Assembly (NCBI RefSeq): GCF_001043975.1
Contig: NZ_LABY01000009.1
Location: 1 to 64,000 of the forward strand
Source of the DNA: Methylobacterium variabile
GTDB lineage: Bacteria > Pseudomonadota > Alphaproteobacteria > Rhizobiales > Beijerinckiaceae
Length of the DNA stretch: 64,000 bases
Direction of reading: 5' to 3'
Within the stretch, counting starts at the first letter, position 1; every line of letters starts with the position of its first letter. The notes beneath the pieces were generated by a model. That model saw only the letters and a program-made list of their open reading frames with translations, did no database searches and had not been told where the DNA came from. Made by a program: the position numbers and the translations under genes. Shown in pieces: positions 1-11,400 of the stretch.

Positions 1-306
1 CGAACCCCCTGGGTAATTACCGTCTGATCGCACGTAAGCAGCGGCCGAACCAGAGAGCACTCAATTCGGCCTTTGCCCGCCGATCATCCCAGTCGGCGCA
101 TCCAGGGGCGCTCGGCGCGTAGATGAGCGGCGGCGACGAGCGCCGGGGCGCCGGCAGCACCGGCAGGCATCGCGATCGGTCCGGGTATGTATGAATCCCC
201 TGTGTGCCGCCTACGGTTTTTCAGACGCCGATCTGAAGCCAGCACGGCCAGAGCCATGGGCGGAAGCTGTGCGGCACGGATGGAGGTGCGAACACCCTGA
301 GGCGCC

Positions 307-396
307 GCCGACCCGGACCTTGCTGTGACCCTCGCCGTGGAAAAGGCTGGTGGTGAGGATGGTGCGGATCTCCTCCAGCAGCGCTGCTTCCGGCAT
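307..396 (-). pseudogene. IS3-family transposase OrfB relic
   Basis: About 30 codons resemble the start of the helix-turn-helix part of IS3-family OrfB integrases; the stretch EEIRTILTTSLFHGEGHSKV matches the family pattern (I-R-x-x-L-x-x-S-x-F-x-G-E-G-H-x-K-V). There is no continuation on either side, so it is a fragment. It sits just beyond the right end of a tnpB element and may be what that element landed beside. The short length limits confidence. Confidence 0.4.
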
Positions 397-455
397 CGGC
401 CCGACCGGACTGGGACGCCGCGACGGCTCCGGCCGGTAGGGGGAAAGATGCCGGT

Positions 456-1211
456 GACAACTCCGCCCGCTGAAGCAGGCGGCTTCCCGGTGCAGCTACG
501 CGGCAACCCGCCCGCTGACGCACCGAAGGCCGTGCCCCGGCCCGAGACCGAAGGCCCGGTGATGCACGACCATCGCCGCCGCCACGTCGCGATCCAGCAC
601 GCACCCGCAGTCGCAGGCATGCGCTCGGGGCGAGAGCGTCCTGGCCTTGATCGTCCCGCACTTGGGGCAGGTCTGGCTCGTTCCGCGCGGATCGACCAGC
701 ACGACCTCGGCACCGCCACTCCCAGCCATGTACCGGACGAGTTGGACGAGGAGGGACCACGCGGCGTCGTGAACGGACCGGGCGAGCATGCCTTTCTTCA
801 GCCCGGTCAGGTCGAGGTCTTCGAACGCGATGCCCCGGTAGCGCGACACGAGGGAGCGCGAGAGCTTGTGCAGGCGATCCCGGCGCTGGCGAGCGATCTT
901 CGCAGATCCGGCCGCCAGTCGGGCCTTGGCCTTCAGGCGACGCCTGCCGCCCCGCCTGCATCGCAAGCCGATCCCGCAGCGACGGTAGGCTTCGATGCGC
1001 TGTTGCAGGCAGGCATTGTACAGACCGAAGAAATCGCGCAGCATTTTGTCAAGCATCTCTGCTTGTACTTTGCTCGGCCTGAGCCGGTATTTGTAGCTGC
1101 GGACGGACACGCGATGATTGTAGGACAGTCTCCTTGTCTTGCAAGCCTCACATCACGTCTGGCCCGCATTCCCCCGCCGTCTGAAGGCGACGGCCCCCAG
1201 CCGAGGTGATT
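456..1211 (-). mobile_element. IS200/IS605 deletion derivative (copy A)
   Basis: A shortened relative of the intact element at 60839-62500. The right end near 456-480 keeps the hairpin (arms CCGCCCGC/GCAGGCGG) and ends GTTGTC on the minus strand. The left end near 1170-1211 keeps the hairpin CCGTCGCC/GGCGACGG-type arms and the flanking motif CCATAA (minus strand). tnpA and the middle of tnpB are missing. Because both ends survive, it could in principle be moved in trans by the TnpA encoded by copy C. The exact boundaries are inferred by comparing the three copies. Confidence 0.75.
496..1110 (-). pseudogene. tnpB: tnpB with in-frame internal deletion
   Basis: A 204-residue remnant of the RNA-guided nuclease TnpB. 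The N-terminal RSYKYRLRP segment is joined in frame to the region just before the arginine/lysine-rich helix, so about 170 residues present in the 374-residue copy at 60879 are absent, including RuvC-I with its first catalytic Asp. RuvC-II (IAFEDLDL), the zinc finger (CPKC...CDCGC) and RuvC-III (LDRDVAAAM) remain. The breakpoint falls at a 2-3 base match (cg), suggesting a microhomology deletion. Nuclease activity is not expected. The 3' part that would also carry the guide (omega) RNA is intact. Confidence 0.8.
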
Positions 1212-1279
1212 ATGGAGGGGTAAATGCGGCAGCCCCACGCAATGCCCACATGGTCACGTGGAAAAATTTCGGGGCTGAT

Positions 1280-1307
1280 GTAACGGCTCGCGCGGCAGAT
1301 CCGAAAT
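1280..1307 (+). promoter_or_regulatory. SigF-type ECF promoter, module 1
   Basis: GTAACG (1280-1285), exactly 16 bases, then CGAAAT (1302-1307). The same pattern precedes the homologous module on the other strand at 53468-53495 and the sigF gene at 54924. It lies 59 bases upstream of the chosen start of the 90-aa ORF, the same distance as in module 2. The match to SigF/NrsF-type promoters is family knowledge; use by the sigma factor at 54968 is inferred. Confidence 0.7.
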
Positions 1308-1365
1308 CAAGAACGGGAGCAGCAAGCTTGAACCTCACCGAAAGGATTTCGTCATGAGGGGCGAG

Positions 1366-1638
1366 ATGATCCCCGTAATCTCCGGCATTGCCATGATCGA
1401 CGGACTTGCGGGTTGCGCCCTCGCCGGGCGGTTCTACAATGTTCCGCTGCGCTTCCGACCTGGGGTGCGCCCGACGCCGCACCGCAATCTGGAAGCACCC
1501 GACACCGTCCAGAGCGCCAGGTCGGTCGACGTCGCGCCTCGCCGTCCTGCACTCGTCGGCCGGAACGGCCAGGCGCGCACTCCTGACGCGACGATCGGGG
1601 CCGAGCTGAGCCGCCGGAGCCGGCTCCGGCGAGGCTGA
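1366..1638 (+). CDS. Small protein of the duplicated sigma module (copy 1)
   Basis: A 90-residue ORF of unknown function. It is supported by a diverged paralogue at 53188-53409: about 60 residues align in one frame (MIP.(I)SGI..M..GL.GYALAG, then NVPLRF.PG, then VAPRRPA), with many differences at third codon positions, which suggests selection on protein. I chose the second ATG (1366) because the paralogue has only that one and both have a purine-rich ribosome site 5-7 bases upstream. The N-terminus is mildly hydrophobic; the rest is Arg/Pro-rich with no known motif. It is the first gene after a SigF-type promoter, followed by a secreted protein gene and rpoH. Confidence 0.5.
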   Translation: MIPVISGIAMIDGLAGCALAGRFYNVPLRFRPGVRPTPHRNLEAPDTVQSARSVDVAPRRPALVGRNGQARTPDATIGAELSRRSRLRRG

Positions 1639-1804
1639 GCGTACGAGAGCCGGGCCCGCCCGCCATCATGGTTCGAGAGAGCTGTCGCTGTGCCACGCCG
1701 TGACAACTGTCGCTCGAGAAGTATTCACAAATGTAGAGGCTCGCCGTGCAGCTCGACTGCTCAAGACGATACATGAAATAGCCTTACAGTAAGGATGAGC
1801 AGAT

Positions 1805-2035
1805 ATGAGACATCCAGTGACATCGCTCGTCGTTGCCGCAGCGATCACGGCAATAACGCCATATGCCGCCTCCGCCGGCCCGAACGGTATAGACAACATC
1901 AAGCTTTACCAGTTGAACATGGGGCATTCCGTTGCCCCGCGGCCCAACGTCAACCTGGACAGGAGTTCGACGGGTTCGGTCAGCAGCATCCCTTGCAGTG
2001 AGAGCACGAAGCGTCGGGGTCGAGGCCGACAGTGA
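1805..2035 (+). CDS. Small secreted protein of the sigma module (copy 1)
   Basis: 76 residues: a signal peptide (MRHPVTSLVVAAAITAITPY, cleavage near ASA) followed by a short mature part starting GPNGID and ending in a basic RRGRGRQ tail. The copy at 52712-52942 is also exactly 76 residues and shares AGPNGID.IK.Y.LN..HS.A...N.NLD..STGS...I. The ribosome site is aaggatgag. No known domain is recognised. It sits between the 90-aa ORF and rpoH, probably in one transcript from the SigF-type promoter at 1280, so a periplasmic role under metal or envelope stress is a reasonable guess only. Confidence 0.65.
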   Translation: MRHPVTSLVVAAAITAITPYAASAGPNGIDNIKLYQLNMGHSVAPRPNVNLDRSSTGSVSSIPCSESTKRRGRGRQ

Positions 2036-2088
2036 TCCGGCCTCGACCGACCCCGCTTCTTGGCCGATGAACATCGGCGGTCACCATC

Positions 2089-2985
2089 ATGGGGAACACC
2101 TCCTTGTCGGCCTCGCCTGAGTTCGGGATCCCGCCTCGCTATCTCGACGAGATCCGCCGGTTTCCGATGCTGGAGCCGACGGAGGAGTACATGCTCGCCA
2201 AGAGCTGGCGCGAGCATGGCGATCGCGACGCCGCCCACAAACTCGTCACGTCCCACCTGCGGCTCGTGGCCAAGATCGCCATGGGCTATCGCGGCTACGG
2301 CCTGCCGATCGGCGAGGTGGTGTCTGAAGGCAATGTCGGCCTGATGCAGGCCGTCAAGCGCTTCGACCCCGACAAGGGCTTCCGCCTCGCCACCTACGCC
2401 ATGTGGTGGATCAAGGCGGCGATTCAAGAATACATCCTGCGCTCGTGGTCGCTCGTGAAGATGGGCACCACCGCCAACCAGAAGAAGCTCTTCTTCAACC
2501 TGCGCAAGGCGAAGGGCCGCATCTCGGCCCTCGACGAGGGCGACCTCAAGCCCGATCAGGTCAAGCAGATCGCCACCCGCCTGGGCGTGCCCGAGCAGGA
2601 CGTGATCGACATGAACCGCCGTCTCAGCGGCGACGCCTCGCTCAACGCCCCCCTGCGCGAGGAGGGCGAGGGCGAGTGGCAGGACTGGCTCGTGGACGAC
2701 AGACCGACCCAGGAGACCGTGCTCGCCCGCGAGGAGGAGGGGCAGAACCGCCTCGCCGCCCTGCGGGACGCCCTCGACGTGCTCAACCCGCGCGAGCGGC
2801 GCATCTTCGAGGCGCGGCGCCTCGCCGAGGATCCGATCACCCTTGAGGATCTGTCGAGCGAGTTCGGGGTCTCGCGCGAGCGCGTGCGCCAGATCGAGGT
2901 GCGCGCCTTCGAGAAGGTCCAGGACGCGGTGCTGGCCGAGGTGTCGCAACGCGAGGTGCTGAGGAACCGGCTGCAGATAGCCTGA
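2089..2985 (+). CDS. rpoH: RNA polymerase sigma factor RpoH (sigma-32 type)
   Basis: 298 residues, the normal length for alphaproteobacterial RpoH. Visible parts: region 1.2/2.1 (YMLAKSWREHGD..AAHKLVTSHLRLV), region 2.3-2.4 with the tryptophan cluster (GFRLATYAMWWIKAAIQEYI), the RpoH-specific box QKKLFFNLRK near residue 128, and region 4 helix-turn-helix (LEDLSSEFGVSRERVRQIE). It would direct core polymerase to heat-shock-type promoters. It is the third gene of the duplicated module; its paralogue at 52525-52659 is a 45-residue stump. If read from the promoter at 1280, an ECF factor would control a second sigma factor. Function is secure, regulation inferred. Confidence 0.92.
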   Translation: MGNTSLSASPEFGIPPRYLDEIRRFPMLEPTEEYMLAKSWREHGDRDAAHKLVTSHLRLVAKIAMGYRGYGLPIGEVVSEGNVGLMQAVKRFDPDKGFRLATYAMWWIKAAIQEYILRSWSLVKMGTTANQKKLFFNLRKAKGRISALDEGDLKPDQVKQIATRLGVPEQDVIDMNRRLSGDASLNAPLREEGEGEWQDWLVDDRPTQETVLAREEEGQNRLAALRDALDVLNPRERRIFEARRLAEDPITLEDLSSEFGVSRERVRQIEVRAFEKVQDAVLAEVSQREVLRNRLQIA

Positions 2986-3045
2986 CTGCCGGCCTTTGGC
3001 GTGCACGAACTAGCCTTGATCCGGGTGGCCTGTCGCCTGGGCGCT

Positions 3046-3463
3046 TGATCCGAGCCCACAAAACCGGTTCGTTCGGAGCTAGAGTTTTCCGCGCCCGAAG
3101 CCCTCGGCTGGGAGGAGCGGAAGACGATGAAGACATCCAAATTCTCGGACGCCCAGAAGGCGTTCATCCTGAAGCAGGGTGCCGACGGCGTGCCGGTCGC
3201 GGAGATCTGCCGTAAGGCCGGCATCAGCCAGGCGACCTACTTCGGCTGGAAGAAGCGCTACGATGTTCTCGTTCCTGACGCTTGCCGACGCCGCGGAAAA
3301 GATGGAGGACTGGCTCAGGTACGACAACACGGAGCGGCCGCACGGCGCGATCGGCCATAAGGTGCCGACCGCGTTGCTGAACCGCGGTGGCGGCCCAGCC
3401 CGCCACCCTGATCGAAGGCCGGAAACTCCAGCTTCCGGCGGTCCAGCGTTGGGGCTCGGATCA
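3046..3463 (+). mobile_element. Internally deleted IS3-family element (418 bp)
   Basis: Bounded by inverted ends: TGATCCGAGCCCACAAAAC at the left (3046) and TGATCCGAGCCCCAACGC at the right, read from 3463 inward. Between them are the start of orfA and the end of orfB, with everything in between lost. No clear target duplication is visible next to the ends. It is too short to move itself but has both ends, so it behaves like a miniature element. Confidence 0.7.
3127..3400 (+). pseudogene. IS3-family transposase, orfA start fused to orfB end
   Basis: Codons from 3127 encode a typical IS3/IS407-group OrfA helix-turn-helix (FSDAQKAFILKQGADGVPVA, then EICRKAGISQATYFGWKKRY). At about 3262 the reading changes frame to the OrfB C-terminus (EDWLRYDNTERPHGAIGHKVP), the usual end of the integrase core. 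The catalytic DDE residues are missing. This is a deletion relic inside the 418-bp element. Confidence 0.8.
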
Positions 3464-3497
3464 CAGGATGCCGAACTCTACTCTCCGCTGGCTGAGA

Positions 3498-3860
3498 TCA
3501 CGGGGGGCACGTCAATCCCATCGCGAGGCCGACATCCGCCGCGGCGAGCGCCGGGGCGTCGTTGACGCCGTCACTGGCCATGGTGATCACCTGCCCCGCC
3601 GTCTTGTGGCGCTCGACCAGGGAGGGCTTTTGTCGGGCAATGGCTTCGCCTCGATCTCCTCGATGCCGAGCCGGTGGGGCTCCAGCGGTCCGTCGTTCGG
3701 AAACCCGGTCCCGTGAAATCCTCGTCCTCGAACGGCACCGAAGCCATGGACGCCCCCGTGGCTTCGTTTCTCTCGCCCCTGAAGACGAAATCGCCACTCC
3801 TTTGCGCGACATCGCAGCCCGACGGACCGGCCTTGTGCACCTCAGCCGGAATCGGCATAA
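3498..3860 (-). pseudogene. Heavy-metal P-type ATPase relic
   Basis: A decayed piece of a P1B-type ATPase. The frame ending at 3498 keeps the hinge motif GDGVNDAPALA in altered form (MASDGVNDAPALAAADVGLAMG), preceded by a KPSLVERH segment. Just upstream, in another frame, GDFVFRGERNEATGASM resembles the actuator-domain region (G..I.GT.N..G...). The two parts are far apart in an intact protein, so there is a large deletion and a frame change. No intact reading frame remains. Confidence 0.6.
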
Positions 3861-3868
3861 ACACCGCA

Positions 3869-4243
3869 ATGGACTTCAGGGGTCGGCATAGCCGTCGCTT
3901 CGCGGCGCAGGAGTGGTGGGCGCTCGGCGCCCGCGCGCTCGTGCTCGCCTTGGCACTGTTCATGGTCGCCCCGGCCGCAGGTGTCGGGGAGGACCTCGCG
4001 TTCCATGCTTCCCGCCCCCACGGCCTGACCGAGATGGCGGCCCTGCACGCGACCGCACCCGCCGAGGCCGCCGGCCCGGGCCTGGCCTGCCACTTCCATT
4101 GCGGCTGCCACCAGGTGGCGCCGCTTCAGGTATCTGCCGACGTCACGCCGACGCCGGAGTTCGCAGGCCTGGTCTATGCCCGGGTCGCCGAGATTCCGAC
4201 CCCCATCGCTTCCGACCGCTTGGCACGACCGCCCCGCGCGTGA
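3869..4243 (+). CDS. Putative secreted His/Cys metal-binding protein
   Basis: 124 residues from the ATG at 3869. A basic N-terminus is followed by a hydrophobic segment (ARALVLALALFMVAPAAG) that looks like a signal peptide. The mature part holds CHFHCGCH, a compact cluster of three His and three Cys that could bind soft metals. It lies just upstream of the CzcBA-type efflux genes in the same direction, a position often taken by small periplasmic accessory proteins such as CzcI. I do not recognise the family; the start is uncertain because the frame stays open upstream. Confidence 0.5.
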   Translation: MDFRGRHSRRFAAQEWWALGARALVLALALFMVAPAAGVGEDLAFHASRPHGLTEMAALHATAPAEAAGPGLACHFHCGCHQVAPLQVSADVTPTPEFAGLVYARVAEIPTPIASDRLARPPRA

Positions 4244-4377
4244 GGTGACCTCGCGCCCGCTTCGGCGCGTTCGTCCGGCTGTCGAACCCGGCGCCGGGTC
4301 CGTCCCTCCACCTGAACCTACGGGATCGACTGCGGCTGCCCAGCAAGGCCGTCCGGCATCCCGGTCGAGCGGTCACC

Positions 4378-5742
4378 ATGCGTATCCTCCTGTTCGCGGT
4401 CCTCCTGGCCGCCGGCATCGCCATCGGCGCCGCCGTCCCCGCCGTCACCGGCTTCGTGCAGGGCAGCCTTTCCGCTGCCGGCCTGCCGAAAGACCTGTTC
4501 GCGTTCACCGCGGGCCCCGTTCCCGCCAAGCCCGAGCCCGCGGAGGCCGAGGCCGCGCACGACGACGACCACGGCAAGAAGCCCGAACCTTCCACGGCCG
4601 CATACGGCCGCGGGAACGGGAAGCACGGACATGAGGCGGGCGAGGAGCACGCCGGGAAGGGAGTGATCAGGATGAGTCCCGAGCAGGTTTCGGGGCAGGA
4701 CATCTCCATCGTGAAGGTCGAGGGCGGCACGCTTGCCCGGCACCTTCTGGTACCTGGCACCATCACCCCCGACACCGACCGGATCGCCCGGGTCCCGGCC
4801 CGGGTCGTCGGCACGGTCGCGGAGATGCGCAAGAGGCTCGGAGACCGGGTCGCGAAGGACGAGGTCGTCGCCGTCCTCGAAAGCCGTGAGGTCGCCGACG
4901 CCAAGAGCGAGTACCTCACCGCCTCCGTGCGGGCCGAGCTCGAGAGGACGAACTACGACCGGCAGCAGGCGCTCTGGGACAAGCGGGTTTCGGCCGAGCA
5001 GACTTACCTGCAGGCCAAGGCGGCCTACACGGAGGCCACCCTGCGCGTCGACCTCGCCCGCCAGAAGCTCTCCGCCCTCGGTCTGAGCGCGACCGAGGTC
5101 GCGGCCGCGCAGAAGCGCGACGAGGCGACGCCGAACCAATCCACCCTGCGCCGCTACGAACTCCGCTCGTCGCTCGCCGGCCGCATCGTCGAACGCAAGG
5201 TCGACGTCGGGACGAAGGTCGGCGGCGAGGGGGACCCTGCCGACGTCTACACCGTCGCCGACCTCTCGACCGTGTGGATCGAGCTCTCGGTGCCGACCAC
5301 CGAACTCGCCAAGGTGCGTGAGGGCGCGCCGGTCGCCGTCACCCCGGCACAGGAGGGCGGGGGCCGTCACGCCGACGGCAAGGTCGTCTTCGTCAGCCCC
5401 TTCCTGAACCCGGACACCCGCTCGGCCCGGGTCATCGTCGCCCTGCCCAACCCCGACCTTGCCTGGCGCCCCGGCACCTTCGTCACCGCGGAGGTCGAGA
5501 TCGCGCATGACGCGGTCGAAGTACGCGTCCCGAAGGCCGCCCTGCAGACCGTCGAGGGCAAACGGGTGGTCTTCGTGCGCACCGAGGAGGGCTTCGAGAA
5601 GCGCGAGGTCGAGCTCGGGCGCTCCGACGACGATTCCTACGAGGTTGTCTCCGGGCTGAAGCCGGGCGAGGAGATCGCGGTCGCCAACTCCTTTCTTCTC
5701 AAGGCTGAGCTCGGCAAGGGCGAAGCCGAGCACGAGCACTGA
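4378..5742 (+). CDS. czcB: CzcB-type RND periplasmic adaptor
   Basis: 454 residues, a membrane-fusion (HlyD-family) subunit of a metal-exporting RND pump. An N-terminal membrane anchor is followed by a His/Asp/Glu-rich linker (AHDDDHGKK, GKHGHEAGEEH) that may bind metal. Then come the barrel-sandwich halves around a coiled-coil hairpin (residues about 170-230) and a beta-barrel (VADLSTVWIELSVP). A second acidic/His tail ends EAEHEH. It lies 11 bases before the pump gene, so the two form an operon. No CzcC-type outer-membrane gene is nearby, so the complex must borrow one or lack it. Confidence 0.9.
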   Translation: MRILLFAVLLAAGIAIGAAVPAVTGFVQGSLSAAGLPKDLFAFTAGPVPAKPEPAEAEAAHDDDHGKKPEPSTAAYGRGNGKHGHEAGEEHAGKGVIRMSPEQVSGQDISIVKVEGGTLARHLLVPGTITPDTDRIARVPARVVGTVAEMRKRLGDRVAKDEVVAVLESREVADAKSEYLTASVRAELERTNYDRQQALWDKRVSAEQTYLQAKAAYTEATLRVDLARQKLSALGLSATEVAAAQKRDEATPNQSTLRRYELRSSLAGRIVERKVDVGTKVGGEGDPADVYTVADLSTVWIELSVPTTELAKVREGAPVAVTPAQEGGGRHADGKVVFVSPFLNPDTRSARVIVALPNPDLAWRPGTFVTAEVEIAHDAVEVRVPKAALQTVEGKRVVFVRTEEGFEKREVELGRSDDDSYEVVSGLKPGEEIAVANSFLLKAELGKGEAEHEH

Positions 5743-5753
5743 GGGGAACGGAC

Positions 5754-9011
<3,258 letters not shown>

Positions 9012-9016
9012 CGGCA

Positions 9017-9550
9017 ATGCCGCGGAGCATCCCGGTGGCGCTTTTCTGGCTCGGCCTCCTGTCCGCGACGACGGCGCAGGAGGCTCCCTTCGGCCTCGCG
9101 TGGGGACCGGTCGCCGCGGTGCCGCGCCCCCTCAAGGCCGAGCGCGAGGCGAACCTGACCGCGCTGTTCTATCCCCGTGGCTGGGGGCCGGCCAACGGTT
9201 CCGGAACGGCCGAAGTGTTCCTGATCGTATGCCGGGAGCAGGGGCTGCAGCAGGTGGTCTGGGTGGGCCTGCCCCTGTCCGGGGAGGCCCTGGCGAGGGC
9301 GCGCCGGGCCATACGCGAAGAAGGAGTCCGCCGTTACGGCGAGCCCGACCCGGGGCCAGCGGACGATTCCGAGGTCTGGCGCGGCGGACGGGCCCTCCTG
9401 GCGAGCCGGGATGCCGGGGACGGGCGGCGCGAGCTGGTCATGACCGCGTTCGGCCCCGGCTACGCGGCCTGCTCCGAGACCCACCGCGCCGAGACCGGTC
9501 ATCCGGCTGGCGGGCACGTCGCCGACCTGATCGGCACCGGCGGCCCCTGA
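9017..9550 (+). CDS. Hypothetical secreted protein of the czc operon
   Basis: 177 residues with a short signal peptide (ALFWLGLLSATTA, cleavage near AQE). I do not recognise the family. The mature part has a single Cys in VCREQGLQQVVWVG and a mixed alpha/beta look, with a Gly/Pro-rich C-terminal stretch. It starts 5 bases after the czcA stop and ends 44 bases before the CDF exporter, so it is probably co-transcribed and periplasmic. Confidence 0.7.
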   Translation: MPRSIPVALFWLGLLSATTAQEAPFGLAWGPVAAVPRPLKAEREANLTALFYPRGWGPANGSGTAEVFLIVCREQGLQQVVWVGLPLSGEALARARRAIREEGVRRYGEPDPGPADDSEVWRGGRALLASRDAGDGRRELVMTAFGPGYAACSETHRAETGHPAGGHVADLIGTGGP

Positions 9551-9594
9551 GGCCGCGCAACCGCCCAAGCGTCACGCCACACAGGAAGCAAACC

Positions 9595-10536
9595 ATGGGA
9601 CACGGACACTCGCACGGGAGCGGCCTCGGGCATTCGCACGGACGCGGCATCCCGACGGGTTCGGCGGCGGCCAGGAACAAGGGCCGCTTGGCCTGGGCGC
9701 TCGCACTGACGCTGGCCTACATGCTGGCGGAGATCATCGGCGGCCTCCTCACCGGCAGCCTCGCCCTGCTGGCCGACGCCGCGCACATGGTCACCGACGC
9801 CGGCGGTCTCGCGCTCTCGCTGCTCGCCATCCACTACGCGGGCAAGGCGCCGACGCCGGGCAAGAGCTTCGGCTACATGCGCTTCGAGATCCTGGCGGCG
9901 CTCGCCAACGCCGTCGTGCTGCTCGGGGTGACGGCCTACATCCTCTACGAGGCCTACCGCCGGTTCGTGGAGCCGACTGAGATCCTCGGCTGGCCGATGA
10001 TGCTGGTCGCGGTGGTCGGCCTCGGCGTGAACCTCGCCAGCATGAGGCTGCTGGCCGGCGGCTCGTCCGAGAGCCTGAACGTCAGGGGCGCCTATTTCGA
10101 GGTGTTCTCCGACATGCTGGGCTCGCTCGGCGTCATCGTCGCCGCCCTCGTGGTGATGGCGACCGGGTGGCGCTGGGTCGACCCACTCGTCGGGGCCGGC
10201 ATCGGCCTGTTCATCGTGCCGCGCACCTGGCGCCTGCTGAGCGAGGCGCTCCACATCCTGCTGGAGGGCACGCCCCCGGGGGGCGACCTCGGCAGGCTGA
10301 AGGCGGAGATCGAGGCGATGCCCGGCGTGCGGCGCGCCTACGACCTGCATGCCTGGACGCTGACCTCGGGCTTCGACGCGCTGAGCGGGCACGTGGTCGT
10401 GGACGACGTTTCCGCGGGCCCCGGCCTCATCCGGACGGTCCGTCGCCTGGTGAAGGAGCGCTACGGCATCGAGCACGTCACCGTCCAGGTGGAGGACGAG
10501 GCGCTCGCGGCCGAGGCCGCCCGCCTTCCGGTCTGA
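9595..10536 (+). CDS. Cation diffusion facilitator metal exporter
   Basis: 313 residues, CDF family (CzcD/ZitB-like). The start is the ATG at 9595, preceded by aggaagc; the frame is open further upstream but that part overlaps the previous gene. The N-terminus is His-rich (GHGHSHGSGLGHSHG), followed by six membrane helices. TM2 carries LADAAHMVTDAGG, the usual H-x3-D metal site. TM5 carries EVFSDMLGSLG, where the usual His is Glu. The cytoplasmic C-terminal domain ends with HVTVQVE. It probably passes Zn or Cd to the periplasm, where the RND pump could take over. Confidence 0.88.
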   Translation: MGHGHSHGSGLGHSHGRGIPTGSAAARNKGRLAWALALTLAYMLAEIIGGLLTGSLALLADAAHMVTDAGGLALSLLAIHYAGKAPTPGKSFGYMRFEILAALANAVVLLGVTAYILYEAYRRFVEPTEILGWPMMLVAVVGLGVNLASMRLLAGGSSESLNVRGAYFEVFSDMLGSLGVIVAALVVMATGWRWVDPLVGAGIGLFIVPRTWRLLSEALHILLEGTPPGGDLGRLKAEIEAMPGVRRAYDLHAWTLTSGFDALSGHVVVDDVSAGPGLIRTVRRLVKERYGIEHVTVQVEDEALAAEAARLPV

Positions 10537-10548
10537 GGGGGCGCGGTC

Positions 10549-10719
10549 ATGGCAGGCAAGAAGCTGGCGCGCCTGACGGAGCAGTGGGGAAGCAACCCGC
10601 GCGGCCGAAGGCGCGCCCGCCCGCATGTCAGGAGGAGGGCGGGCCGTGACCTCCTGAAGGTGGCGATGCTGGTTCTCCTGGCAATCGGGCTGCTCGTGCT
10701 CCTGGGCCGCCTCACCTGA
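10549..10719 (+). CDS. Small basic single-pass membrane protein
   Basis: 56 residues starting 12 bases after the CDF stop. The first 36 residues are strongly basic (RGRRRARPHVRRRAGRD), followed by one hydrophobic helix (LLKVAMLVLLAIGLLVLLG) and a three-residue tail. The positive-inside rule would put the basic part in the cytoplasm. No family is recognised; operon position and good codon use suggest it is real and may accompany the exporter. Confidence 0.55.
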   Translation: MAGKKLARLTEQWGSNPRGRRRARPHVRRRAGRDLLKVAMLVLLAIGLLVLLGRLT

Positions 10720-10833
10720 TCAGGGGCGCCGGGTCCAGCGGTCGAAATTCGATATCCTGATACCTGCCGCGAGGGGCTGCTTTCGGCCTCGCTCGGCTCT
10801 TTTCGCTGACAAGCTGCAACGACCAGAGCTGGC

Positions 10834-11336
10834 GACAACTCCGCCCGCTGAAGCAGGCGGCTTCCCGGTGCAGCTACGCGGCAACCCGCCCGCTGACGCA
10901 CCGAAGGCCGTGTCCCGACCCGAGACCGAAGGCCCGGTGATGCACGACCATCGCCGCCGCCACGTCGCGATCCAGCACGCACCCGCAGGCGCAGGCATGC
11001 GCTCGGGTCGAGAGCGTCTTGGCCTTGAGCGTCCCGCACTTGGGGCAGGTCTGGCTCGTTCCGCGCGGATCGACCAGCACGACCTCGGCACCGGCACTCC
11101 CAGCCTTGTGTAGGCTTCGATGCGCTGTTGCAGGCAGGCGTTGTAGAGACTGCAGAAGTCGCGCGGCATTGCATCAAGGGCGGCGGTCTGCGCTTGGTTC
11201 GGTCGAAGCCGATACTTGTAGGAGCGGACCTGCATGGTCTTGGTGTGCCCGGTACGTTCCACGGGTCAAGCGAGCATCACCAGACCTCCGCATTGTCCGT
11301 CGCCTTCAGGCGACGGTCCCCTGCGAAAACCAATTT
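10834..11336 (-). mobile_element. IS200/IS605 deletion derivative (copy B)
   Basis: The smallest of three related elements, about 500 bp. The right-end hairpin (10841-10861) is the same as in copies A and C, and the left end has the CCGTCGCC/GGCGACGG hairpin near 11299-11317 followed by the flanking CCATAA motif (minus strand). tnpA and most of tnpB are gone. Ends are assigned by comparison with the other two copies. Confidence 0.72.
10874..11235 (-). pseudogene. tnpB: tnpB remnant, out-of-frame deletion
   Basis: The first 40-odd residues of TnpB (MQVRSYKYRLRP...LYNACLQQRIEAY) are joined near 11106 to the C-terminal zinc-finger/RuvC-III part (VDPRGTSQTCPKCG...LDRDVAAAM), but in a different frame, so no fused protein is made. 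Compared with copy A the deletion is larger and independent. The 3' part that overlaps the predicted guide RNA is kept. Confidence 0.78.
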
Positions 11337-11400
11337 ATGGAGAGTGGGGTATGCGCCCGTTCGGCAGGGCTCCTCCACCATCCAGACATCTTCTGCTGGA

